Source of the DNA: Aquifex sp.
GTDB lineage: Bacteria > Aquificota > Aquificia > Aquificales > Aquificaceae
Length of the DNA: 5,836 bases
NCBI GenBank assembly: GCA_015487405.1
Contig: WFPV01000228.1
Location: 1 to 5,836, forward strand
Reading direction: 5' to 3'
Under the pieces are notes generated by a model. It ran no database searches, was not told where the DNA came from, and saw nothing but the letters and a program-made list of their open reading frames with translations. This document shows, in pieces, positions 1 to 5,685 of the stretch (positions are counted from its first letter, which is position 1; each line of letters opens with the position of its first letter). Position numbers and translations under genes: made by a program.

Positions 1-709
1 GGGGATTCTTTCCTCCGAAGATAACCTGAGGTATGAAGAGCTCCCTCTGAACGTCAAGCATATTAAGGTAGTGGGCTATAGCCATGAGGTGAACTTCTGG
101 AGGAAGCATCTGGTAATCGGGGTGGTCCCACCAGTGGGCGGCGAATATTCCGAGCTGTCCGCTCTCTACGAGCTTCTTAATCTTATTCTGGAACTCCCTG
201 AAGTATCCAGGTGTGGCTTTGGGGAACTTCTTGGGATAAGCCCTGTGTCCCAAGAAGTCAGGCATAAACTCGTTTAGGACTCCATACTTTTCTAACACTT
301 TATTTGCGAGTGCCGCCGTGGCTACGGTGTCAGCCTTTAGAGCCTCCACAGGAGAAACCCAGTCCAGGGCGTGGAGGTGGTAAAAGTGAACCACGTGGTC
401 GTGAACCTGAAGAGAGCCATACATTATGTTCCTTATGTAGTTTGCGTTCTTGGGAATGGTTATTCCAAGAGCATCTTCCACCGCTCTCAGGGAAGCGAGT
501 GCGTGTATAGAGGTGCAAACTCCGCATATTCTCTGGGTGAAAGCCCATACGTCTCTTGGGTCTCTGTTTCTCACTATTAGCTCTATCCCTCTCCACATAG
601 TTCCCGCGGAGAGGGCGTCCTTTACCTTTCCCGTTTCTTCGTCAACTATGAGCTCAATCCTGAGGTGTCCCTCTATTCTTGTGACTGGGTCTACGACAAC
701 TCTCTTCAT
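1..709 (-). CDS. mbhL: [NiFe] hydrogenase large subunit, N-terminal part (cut by window start)
   Basis: This is the catalytic subunit of a membrane-bound uptake hydrogenase; it holds the Ni-Fe(CN)2CO centre that splits H2 and passes electrons to the small subunit. About 236 codons are present, out of a usual 550-600 or more. The protein opens with MKRVVVDPVTRIEGHLRIE, the conserved family N-terminus including the RIEGH motif. The first metal-binding motif RICGVC follows at residues 60-65, so Cys62 and Cys65 are the N-terminal pair of nickel ligands, with the usual His four residues after the second Cys. The second Cys pair (DPCxxC) and the C-terminal maturation cleavage site lie outside the window. 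ATG is the start because a nearly perfect Shine-Dalgarno sits just ahead of it, 13 bases after the small-subunit stop. A cytochrome b subunit and maturation genes would be expected further left, but are not visible. mbhL is the Aquifex-style name; hupL or hyaB is equivalent. Confidence 0.96.
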   Translation of the reverse strand, partial: MKRVVVDPVTRIEGHLRIELIVDEETGKVKDALSAGTMWRGIELIVRNRDPRDVWAFTQRICGVCTSIHALASLRAVEDALGITIPKNANYIRNIMYGSLQVHDHVVHFYHLHALDWVSPVEALKADTVATAALANKVLEKYGVLNEFMPDFLGHRAYPKKFPKATPGYFREFQNKIKKLVESGQLGIFAAHWWDHPDYQMLPPEVHLMAIAHYLNMLDVQRELFIPQVIFGGKNP

Positions 710-713
710 CTAT

Positions 714-722
714 ATCACCTCC
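714..722 (-). promoter_or_regulatory. Strong Shine-Dalgarno for the hydrogenase large subunit
   Basis: On the minus strand this reads GGAGGTGAT, a full match to the 16S anti-Shine-Dalgarno, four bases before the ATG at 709. It begins directly after the TAA of the small subunit, so the intergenic gap is essentially just the ribosome binding site. This fits matched production of the two hydrogenase subunits from one mRNA. Confidence 0.85.
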
Positions 723-1787
723 TTACTCTTCTTCCTTTTGGGAAGACTTCCTAATCTTTGTGGCTATGCCGTGGAGTATAGCTCCTCCTGCAGCTGCTGC
801 TGCTGCGACCGCTCCCACCTTGTCAGCCTTGCTTTCAATTCCGGGAACGGGAATTCCCCCGATTCTTTCGTAGAAGGGTCCGTTGTCCCAGAAGTTGTTT
901 TCCGCACAACCGATACACCCGTGTCCCGACTGAATGGGGTAAGAAAGTCCGTTATACCACCTGAGGTTTCCGCAGGAGTTGTAAGTCGTGGGACCTCTGC
1001 ATCCCACCTTATATAAACACCATCCCTTCTTAGCTCCCTCGTCGTCAAATTGCTCAACGAACTGTCCCGCGTTGAAGAATGCCCTCCTGTAGCAGGTGTC
1101 GTGAATCCTGTTTCCGTAGAACATCTTAGGTCGTCCTTGGCTGTCAAGGGGTGGAATTCTGTCAAAGAGAACCATATACATGATTACTCCGGTCATAACC
1201 TCCGCTATGGGAGGACAGCCGGGAACTTTTATAATGGGCTTGTCCTTAATGACTTTATCTATGGAAACCGCGTTTGTGGGATTGGGTTTTGCCGCCTGAA
1301 CGCATCCCCAGGAAGCGCAACTCCCCCAGGCTATTACAGCTTTTGCTCCTTCTGCGCTCTCTTTAAGAATCTCTACGAAGGGTCTTCCTCCGATAATGCA
1401 ATACATTCCGTCCTCACCCAGGGGCGGATTACCTTCCACCGCGAGTATGTAGTTACCCCAGTATTCTTTCATTATCTTTTCCCTGTGCTTTTCTATCGCT
1501 TCACCCGCTGCCGCTGAGAGAGTGTCGTCGTATTCCAAGGAAATCATTGAGAGAACTACGTCGGAAGCTAAAGGAGTCGCAGACCTTATGAAGCTCTCGG
1601 AGCAACAGGTGCATTCAAGTCCGTGTATCCATAAGACGGGAACTCTCGGCTTTGTCTCCAAGGCTCTTACGACTTTGGGAACCATAGAGGGAGCGAGTCC
1701 CATGAGTCCCGTTATGGTGGTTGCGAACTTCAAGAAATCCCTACGGCTTACGCCGTGCCTCTTGAACACTTCCCAGAAGGTTTCCAT
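723..1787 (-). CDS. mbhS: [NiFe] hydrogenase small subunit, oxygen-tolerant type, Tat-exported and membrane-anchored
   Basis: This is the electron-transfer subunit that relays electrons from the Ni-Fe site through three Fe-S clusters towards a membrane cytochrome. It has 354 residues from the ATG at 1787. A GTG at 1793 is in frame but lies inside the GGGAGGTG ribosome binding site, so I do not use it. A Tat signal (SRRDFLKF, residues 14-21, then a hydrophobic stretch) directs folded export. Proximal-cluster ligands are Cys59, Cys62, Cys157 and Cys191, plus the extra Cys61 (ECTCCSES) and Cys162 (GSCASWGC). The distal cluster uses His229, Cys232, Cys257 and Cys263; the medial 3Fe-4S cluster uses Cys272, Cys291 and Cys294, with Pro284. 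All are offset by exactly 42 from E. coli HyaA mature numbering as I remember it. The C-terminus (about residues 324-345) is an Ala/Gly-rich membrane helix followed by a charged tail facing the cytoplasm. It is the first gene of the operon. Confidence 0.97.
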   Translation of the reverse strand: METFWEVFKRHGVSRRDFLKFATTITGLMGLAPSMVPKVVRALETKPRVPVLWIHGLECTCCSESFIRSATPLASDVVLSMISLEYDDTLSAAAGEAIEKHREKIMKEYWGNYILAVEGNPPLGEDGMYCIIGGRPFVEILKESAEGAKAVIAWGSCASWGCVQAAKPNPTNAVSIDKVIKDKPIIKVPGCPPIAEVMTGVIMYMVLFDRIPPLDSQGRPKMFYGNRIHDTCYRRAFFNAGQFVEQFDDEGAKKGWCLYKVGCRGPTTYNSCGNLRWYNGLSYPIQSGHGCIGCAENNFWDNGPFYERIGGIPVPGIESKADKVGAVAAAAAAGGAILHGIATKIRKSSQKEEE

Positions 1788-1801
1788 GACCACCTCCCAT
1801 T

Positions 1802-1815
1802 AATGAACCTTCATT
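1802..1815. promoter_or_regulatory. Small inverted repeat over the expected hydrogenase transcription start
   Basis: AATGAA-CC-TTCATT is a perfect 6-bp inverted repeat with a 2-base centre. It lies just downstream of the -10 box, across the predicted start site of the hydrogenase mRNA. That position suits a repressor operator, but the arms are short and AT-rich, so chance is possible. I cannot assign it to a known regulator. Confidence 0.3.
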
Positions 1816-1819
1816 CATA

Positions 1820-1849
1820 ATGATAGCCTAAATCATATTTTCTGGTCAA
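1820..1849 (-). promoter_or_regulatory. Sigma-70-type promoter of the hydrogenase operon
   Basis: On the minus strand there is a -35 box TTGACC (1849-1844), an 18-base spacer and a -10 box TATCAT (1825-1820). Each differs from consensus at one base. Transcription should start near 1813, giving a leader of about 25 bases before the ATG at 1787. Seen directly in sequence; the start point is inferred. Confidence 0.75.
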
Positions 1850-1881
1850 TAAAGTTTGATTAAGAGAAGTAAAGCTAAAGC

Positions 1882-2480
1882 GGAGCCTTCTTTAAAAAAA
1901 GCAAAAAAGCATCCTATTTCGGAAATTTCTTCCGCGAAGTTGACCTTATGAAGAAACCACCTTCGTGGTATTTGACTGCGAAGCTACCAACTTGAATCCG
2001 AAAAAGGACGAGATTCTTTCTGTAGGTGCTCTGAATTACCATTGAGCTCGGCAACAGCTTTGATACTTACCTTCAAGTAGAGCACGTAAAAGCTTCAGAA
2101 ATTCACAGAATAACGACGGAGGATTTGGAAAAATTTGGAAGACTGCCGAAGGCGGTAATTAAAGAATTTCTTACTTAAATATAGTAAAAGGAAGCGTCCT
2201 GGTCGGCTTTTACGTGAAGTTTGACGTGACTCTCGTAGAGAAGTATTCGCTCAAATACTTCAACTATCCCATCCTCAACTACAAGCTGGACTTCTTTAGT
2301 TTATACAAAAGCTCCAGCAGAAAGGTAGGAAGTTTGGGGGATATAGCTCGTGAGCTCGGCTCAAGTATTAAAGGACGTCACGCCTCTTTGAACGATGTCT
2401 ATATAACCGCTTTAGCTCTGCTCAATCTCTTGAAAGGATACGAAGGAAAGAAGGTGTGGAGTCTTCCTCTTTTCGTTTAA
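1882..2480 (+). pseudogene. DnaQ-like DEDDh 3'-5' exonuclease, broken by three frameshifts
   Basis: Joining three frames rebuilds a protein of roughly 195 residues, the size of a stand-alone DnaQ-type exonuclease (DNA polymerase III epsilon-like). Segment one, read from 1882, ends ...YFGNFFREVDL. One frame shift near 1942-1947 leads to VVFDCEATNL (exo I, Asp and Glu at 1974-1982), which stops at the TGA 2043-2045. A second shift near 2036-2041 opens ELGNSFDTYLQVEH...SEIHRITTEDL, which stops at the TAA 2176-2178. A third shift near 2170-2181 opens LVGFYVKFD (exo II, Asp kept) and RHASLND (exo III, the His-x4-Asp pair), ending at the TAA 2478-2480. No start codon is visible in the first frame, which is closed by a TAA at 1876. 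All five DEDDh residues survive, so decay looks recent. Sequencing error is the main alternative, although three separate errors would be needed. Confidence 0.8.
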
Positions 2481-2493
2481 ATTTATTTTTACT

Positions 2494-3489
2494 ATGCTTG
2501 TCGGAAGATTTCCTGCACACAGACCGAGAAGACTGAGGAGAAACGAAAACATAAGAAGACTCGTGAGGGAAACCCATCTCACCCTTGACGACCTTATATA
2601 TCCCATCTTCATACGCTACGGAGAGAACGTCGTTGAAGAAGTCCCCTCCATGCCTGGAGTCTACAGGTACTCAGTAGACAAGGCTGTGGAAGAGGTAAAA
2701 AAAGTAAGGGACTTAGGAATACCCGCGGTTATTCTGTTCGGTATCCCCGAGCATAAGGACGAGGTTGGCTCCGACACTTGGAGTGATGAAGGAATAATTC
2801 AGAGAGCCCTTCGGGCTATTAAGAAAGAAGTTCCTGACATTTACGTAATAACGGACGTATGCTTTTGCGAATACACCACCCACGGACACTGCGGAGTTTT
2901 GCACGACCATAATGTTGACAACGACCTTACCTTAGAAAACCTAAAGAAACAAGTTGTTTCTCACGCCAAGAACGGGACGGATATGGTGGCTCCCTCGGGA
3001 ATGATGGACGGAATGGTAAAAGCGATAAGGGAAGCCCTTGATGAAGCTGGCTTTAAACATGTTCCCATAATGGCTTACTCCGCCAAGTTCGCCTCGGCTT
3101 TTTACGGACCATTTAGGGATGCTGCGGAAAGTGCTCCCGCCTTCGGAGACAGGAGAAGCTACCAGATGGACCCTGCCAACTCCCGTGAAGCCCTTAAAGA
3201 AGTTCTTATGGACATAGAGGAAGGAGCGGACATCGTTATGGTAAAACCCGCCTTAGCTTACTTAGATGTAATCTCTAAGGTCAAGGAGAATGTCCTCGTT
3301 CCCGTATGTGCCTACAATGTGAGCGGCGAGTATTCCATGATAAAGGCAGCCGGAAAGCTCGGCTGGATAGATGAAAAACGCGTTATGTGGGAAGCCTTGC
3401 TTTCCATCAAGAGAGCGGGAGCGGATATGGTAATAACTTACTTTGCTAAGGAAGTTGCAGAGATGCTGAATAAGGGGGAAACACCGTGA
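2494..3489 (+). CDS. hemB: Delta-aminolevulinic acid dehydratase (porphobilinogen synthase)
   Basis: This enzyme condenses two 5-aminolevulinate molecules to porphobilinogen, the first pyrrole of the haem, sirohaem and corrinoid pathway, in the cytoplasm. It has 331 residues, the normal length, and collinear similarity to bacterial HemB throughout: RPRRLRRN near the N-terminus, the zinc-binding motif DVCFCEYTTHGHCG (Cys123, Cys125, Cys133), and the two Schiff-base lysines Lys198 (AYSAKFAS) and Lys251 (MVKPALAYLD). The C-terminal SGEYSMIKAA and SIKRAGAD blocks are also present. Three cysteines at the metal site indicate the zinc-dependent type. The ATG at 2494 is only 13 bases after the stop of the exonuclease remnant and has no good Shine-Dalgarno; the region before it is T/A-rich. 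The next gene starts inside its stop codon. Haem supply is relevant to the cytochromes that accept hydrogenase electrons, though that link is inference. Confidence 0.97.
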   Translation: MLVGRFPAHRPRRLRRNENIRRLVRETHLTLDDLIYPIFIRYGENVVEEVPSMPGVYRYSVDKAVEEVKKVRDLGIPAVILFGIPEHKDEVGSDTWSDEGIIQRALRAIKKEVPDIYVITDVCFCEYTTHGHCGVLHDHNVDNDLTLENLKKQVVSHAKNGTDMVAPSGMMDGMVKAIREALDEAGFKHVPIMAYSAKFASAFYGPFRDAAESAPAFGDRRSYQMDPANSREALKEVLMDIEEGADIVMVKPALAYLDVISKVKENVLVPVCAYNVSGEYSMIKAAGKLGWIDEKRVMWEALLSIKRAGADMVITYFAKEVAEMLNKGETP

Positions 3490-3830
3490 GGTTGTTTGGA
3501 ATTCCAACGGAGGACAGGGCAGAAGAGGTTGCGGAAAAGATTAAGGAAGGAGAGTGGATATTTGAGGATTTGAAGGAAGGAACTAAGCAAGAGCTTTCCC
3601 CTGAACAGGCTAAGGAGAAATTCAAAGAGCTTATAAATCAAGTAAGGAAGTGGAAGTCCGAGATGACAACTCTGACTCAGCATACAGTATTTATATTCGT
3701 TGACGACTTTGAGAATCTGAAAGCCGTAAAGGTTTACGACACCTCCTCCCTAGGATGCGCAACTAATCTAATCCCTGAGAGATGGAGACTTTACAGAAAG
3801 GAGCTACAAGGTGAGTTCAATGATTCTTAA
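3486..3830 (+). CDS. Unrecognised 114-residue protein coupled to hemB
   Basis: I do not recognise the family. The GTG start overlaps the hemB stop (GTGA) and is preceded by AAGGGGG (3472-3478) at 7 bases, a strong sign of a real, translationally coupled gene. The next gene begins before its TAA. The first half (about residues 9-60) is highly charged and Lys/Glu-rich, predicted to be helical or coiled-coil-like (EDRAEEVAEKIKEGEW; EQAKEKFKELINQVRKW). The second half looks more like beta structure (HTVFIFVDDF, NLKAVKVYD), followed by SSLGCATNLIPERWRLYRK. There is one Cys, no signal peptide and no membrane segment, so it is probably cytoplasmic. Codon use resembles its neighbours. A role in tetrapyrrole or aldehyde metabolism would be a guess from position only. 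Confidence 0.85.
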   Translation: MRLFGIPTEDRAEEVAEKIKEGEWIFEDLKEGTKQELSPEQAKEKFKELINQVRKWKSEMTTLTQHTVFIFVDDFENLKAVKVYDTSSLGCATNLIPERWRLYRKELQGEFNDS

Positions 3831-4455
3831 GGTTATTCCTGTCGGACCCCTTGCGGTGAACTGCTCCGTTGTAGCGGACGAGGAAACCGGAGAAGCCATT
3901 ATTGTAGACCCCGGAGCTGAAGCTGAAAAAATACTGGATAGCGTTAAGGAACTAAAAGTAGTGGGAATCGTTGCGACACACGGACACATAGACCACGTGG
4001 GACAGGTAGGAAGACTGAAAAAGGAGTTTGAGGTTCCCTTTTTTATGAATCCCCTTGATAACTTCCTCATAAACGACGAGATTTGGCAAGGATTTGGAAG
4101 CTACATAGGTGCGGTTCCCTGTCCCGAGCCCGATATTCATTTGAAGGAAGGACATGAAATTAAAGTCGGAACTTTAAAGTTTAAAGTTCTTCATACGCCG
4201 GGGCATACTCCCGGTTTATGTTGTTTGTTCGAGGAGAGTAGAAAGGTTCTCATAGCGGGAGACCTACTTTTTAAAGGCAGTGTGGGGCGATGGGATTTAC
4301 CGGGAGGAAACTTAGAGGATTTGAAGAAGTCTGTAAAAAGAGTTTTGTCAGAACTTCCTCCCGATACTCTCGTAATCTGCGGACACTACGATGAAACTAC
4401 AATAAGTCAGGAAAGAGCCTTTAATCCTTTTGCAAGAGAGCTTTTAGAGGATTAG
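3820..4455 (+). CDS. Metallo-beta-lactamase-fold hydrolase, short glyoxalase-II-like (YcbL type)
   Basis: This is a cytoplasmic metal-dependent hydrolase of the glyoxalase II / hydroxyacylglutathione hydrolase-like family, likely cleaving a thioester; the natural substrate is not shown. It has 211 residues from the ATG at 3820. Metal ligands are complete: THGHIDH (His54, His56, Asp58, His59), GHTPG (His129), AGDLLF (Asp148) and CGHYDETT (His189). GRWDLPGGN follows Asp148, where relatives usually have GRSDLPGG. It lacks the roughly 40-50-residue C-terminal helical domain that binds glutathione in full-length GloB, so it fits the shorter YcbL-like group and glutathione need not be the carrier. 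AAGGTGA (3808-3814) serves the ATG. An in-frame GTG at 3811 has its own AAAGGAG (3797-3803) and would add three residues; I prefer the ATG because MILKVIPVGPLAVNC matches the usual family N-terminus. It overlaps the upstream gene and is the last gene of the hemB cluster. Confidence 0.92.
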   Translation: MILKVIPVGPLAVNCSVVADEETGEAIIVDPGAEAEKILDSVKELKVVGIVATHGHIDHVGQVGRLKKEFEVPFFMNPLDNFLINDEIWQGFGSYIGAVPCPEPDIHLKEGHEIKVGTLKFKVLHTPGHTPGLCCLFEESRKVLIAGDLLFKGSVGRWDLPGGNLEDLKKSVKRVLSELPPDTLVICGHYDETTISQERAFNPFARELLED

Positions 4456-4561
4456 TTTCCCCTTTTATTTTGAAGGAAATTTTAGGCACTTAACAAACAG
4501 AAGGAAGCACAAAAGAAAGAACTGTACAGAACATTGTTTTAATCCCTCATAAGCACCCACC
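4456..4561. other. Intergenic spacer after the hemB cluster
   Basis: About 105 bases of AT-rich sequence between the hydrolase stop and the left edge of the decayed insertion sequence. I see no gene, no convincing hairpin terminator and no RNA gene here. Confidence 0.5.
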
Positions 4562-5219
4562 GGTAGTTTACGAAATAAACAAGAGGAAATAAGGAAATAT
4601 GATGTGTCCTAAATGTGGAAAAAGAGGGAGAGAAAGCGGACAAGAGAATGTAAACATAGATGAGATGTGAGAGTTATATAGGGACAAAGGGAAATGAAGT
4701 ATGGAGAATGCCAAGATAAGGGGATGGGAAAATAGAAATATGGGCTAATAGGGAAGTTAGAAGAGTGCTTTAAAAAGATTGAAAATAGCTGTAGTTTTGT
4801 ATTTTAACGGTTTGTCCTTTAGTAAAATAAAAACTTTTTACAAGCGTTTTTCTCACAATGCTAAATATGAAACTGTCTGGCCTTGGTTTACTATTTTCTA
4901 TTCCCTATTCTATAATGCCTATTAGCATTCTCTCTTTATAAAACTGGTACAAAGGATGTGCATACGGAAAGATAAAGGAAGGAGAAGAATTCTACACCCA
5001 GAAAATAAGTCTAAAATATAACCACATAAACATAACAAATGCGGAAAAAAAGATGGGCTCTCGTTCTGACAAAGGGAATCTTAACTTTAGCTGGACACTT
5101 ATAATGGCTCCCTTTCCTGTTATTGACTATGTTATTGTTCATAAGCTTGTTCGCTTAGTAGGAAAAAAATCACAGCAAGGAATTTTGGAACAAAGTAAAA
5201 CTTCTTATGCCCGATTATG
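4562..5219 (+). mobile_element. Decayed insertion sequence (transposase fossil)
   Basis: The first 60 or so bases align with the left end of the apparently intact element at 5686. Both begin GGTAGTT-ACGAA and run through AGAGG and AATATGA to a start codon followed by TGTCC and TGTGGA; about three quarters of bases match, with one gap. The reading frame is then wrecked. 4599-4670 gives MMCPKCGKRG and soon a stop, the start of a zinc-ribbon transposase. 4761-4925 gives LYFNGLSFSKI, like the helix-turn-helix region of transposases (LYLxGxSxxxI). 4942-5219 gives an 92-codon open stretch with GEEFYTQKI and DYVIVHKLVRL, reminiscent of the end of a DDE domain. Stops separate the pieces. No right-hand inverted repeat is visible, so the right boundary is only the end of the last open stretch. 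The exact IS family (IS1-like or IS6-like) is not resolved. Confidence 0.7.
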
Positions 5220-5281
5220 AAAAGTATAAGAATTGGCTCTAAAGAAATACGGTTATTTATTGACCTTGTAATTTATCCTAA
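5220..5281. other. Short spacer downstream of ssrA
   Basis: These 62 bases separate the insertion-sequence fossil from the 3' end of ssrA. Read on the minus strand it is AT-rich with scattered T runs, but I find no hairpin that would make a clear intrinsic terminator for the tmRNA transcript. Confidence 0.4.
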
Positions 5282-5624
5282 TGGAGGCGGCGGGAATCGA
5301 ACCCGCGTCCGAGGACGGCGGTCCTTCCGAGGCTCTACAGGCTTAGCCCGTGGTTGGGATTTCCCCTCGGGTCGCCCACGGGCAAGCTCCCCGAGGGTAG
5401 CACGGACTCAAGTGTCGGTTACCCAGTCCCGTGCAACTGGGTAACCCAAGCGGGTGTTTCTGACGCCCTCCTGCGAGCCACCCGCCAACCCGCAGGGGAC
5501 GGCTGCCTGTTAATTAGGCAGCGAGAGCAAGTTCAGCTTCGGGAGCTGTTTGCATCGGCTGTTACGGGAGCCACCCGGCCTGCTCCTCGGGGACCGCCCG
5601 TCCCCGTCGAATCCTTTCGCCCCC
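5282..5624 (-). ncRNA. ssrA: Transfer-messenger RNA (tmRNA)
   Basis: tmRNA with SmpB rescues stalled ribosomes: it is charged with alanine, enters the A site, and then templates a degradation tag. The RNA is 343 nt. The 5' end GGGGGCGAAAGGATTCGACG carries the tmRNA hallmark GGATTCGACG. The acceptor stem GGGGGCG pairs with CGCCTCC in 7 bp, including G3-U70, the alanine identity pair. The T arm is GCGGG-TTCGATT-CCCGC. The long P2 helix (GGACGGGCGGTCC with GGACCGCCGTCC, one bulged G) is intact. Downstream of the tag, an 11-bp hairpin (GGTTACCCAGT/ACTGGGTAACC) has loop bases GCACGG that pair with CCGTGC. A further stem CCCTCGGG/CCCGAGGG has loop bases GCCCGTGG that pair with CCACGGGC. These are two of the usual pseudoknots. 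The gene ends at the discriminator A; the next bases are TTA, so CCA is not encoded. It is one-piece, not circularly permuted. Confidence 0.97.
5514..5546 (-). other. tmRNA tag reading frame (proteolysis tag APEAELALAA)
   Basis: Inside ssrA, eleven codons on the minus strand run from the resume codon GCT (5546-5544) to TAA (5516-5514), encoding APEAELALAA. Together with the alanine carried by tmRNA, the appended peptide would be AAPEAELALAA. The LALAA end is the typical degron recognised by Clp-type proteases. The bases before the resume codon are AAACA. A second TAA follows out of frame (TAATTAA). Confidence 0.9.
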
Positions 5625-5641
5625 TTCTTTTCTAATAAAAA

Positions 5642-5670
5642 ATAATAATTCTCAAATAGCTATCTGTCAA
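5642..5670 (-). promoter_or_regulatory. Strong sigma-70-type promoter of ssrA
   Basis: On the minus strand there is a perfect -35 TTGACA (5670-5665), a 17-base spacer and a -10 TATTAT (5647-5642, one mismatch). Expected start is near 5635, leaving a leader of about 10 bases before the mature 5' G at 5624 that must be trimmed. The spacing and near-consensus boxes fit a highly expressed stable RNA. Confidence 0.85.
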
Positions 5671-5685
5671 CTGAAGTCTGGTTTT

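Noticed and set aside
450..1016. Plus-strand open frame of 188 codons
   Set aside because: It lies antisense across the hydrogenase large- and small-subunit genes, which are certain from motifs. Its protein is low-complexity and Ser/Cys-rich with no recognisable motif. Treated as a shadow frame, like the other plus-strand frames over 71-1803.
1785..1793. GTG at 1793 as the hydrogenase small-subunit start
   Set aside because: The GTG is part of the GGGAGGTG Shine-Dalgarno, which is correctly spaced for the ATG at 1787.
2214..2480. Independent 88-residue gene
   Set aside because: It opens in the middle of exo motif II of the DnaQ-like nuclease and continues its third segment. The preceding motifs lie directly upstream in other frames, so it is part of the pseudogene.
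4456..4561. Intrinsic terminator after the hydrolase gene
   Set aside because: There are T-rich runs (CCCCTTTTATTTT) but no stable stem ahead of them that I can draw.
4599..4670. Small zinc-ribbon protein of 23 residues (MMCPKCGKRG...)
   Set aside because: It has only one CxxC pair, stops quickly, and aligns at the DNA level with the start of the intact transposase, so it is a fragment of a dead transposase.
5283..5310. Possible stand-alone tRNA from the T arm and acceptor strand
   Set aside because: The matching 5' acceptor strand lies over 300 bases away together with GGATTCGACG and a tag frame, so this is the tRNA-like domain of tmRNA.
5217..5635. Two overlapping plus-strand open frames
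   Set aside because: They run antisense through the tmRNA. The Gly/Arg/Pro-rich composition simply reflects the GC-rich RNA helices.
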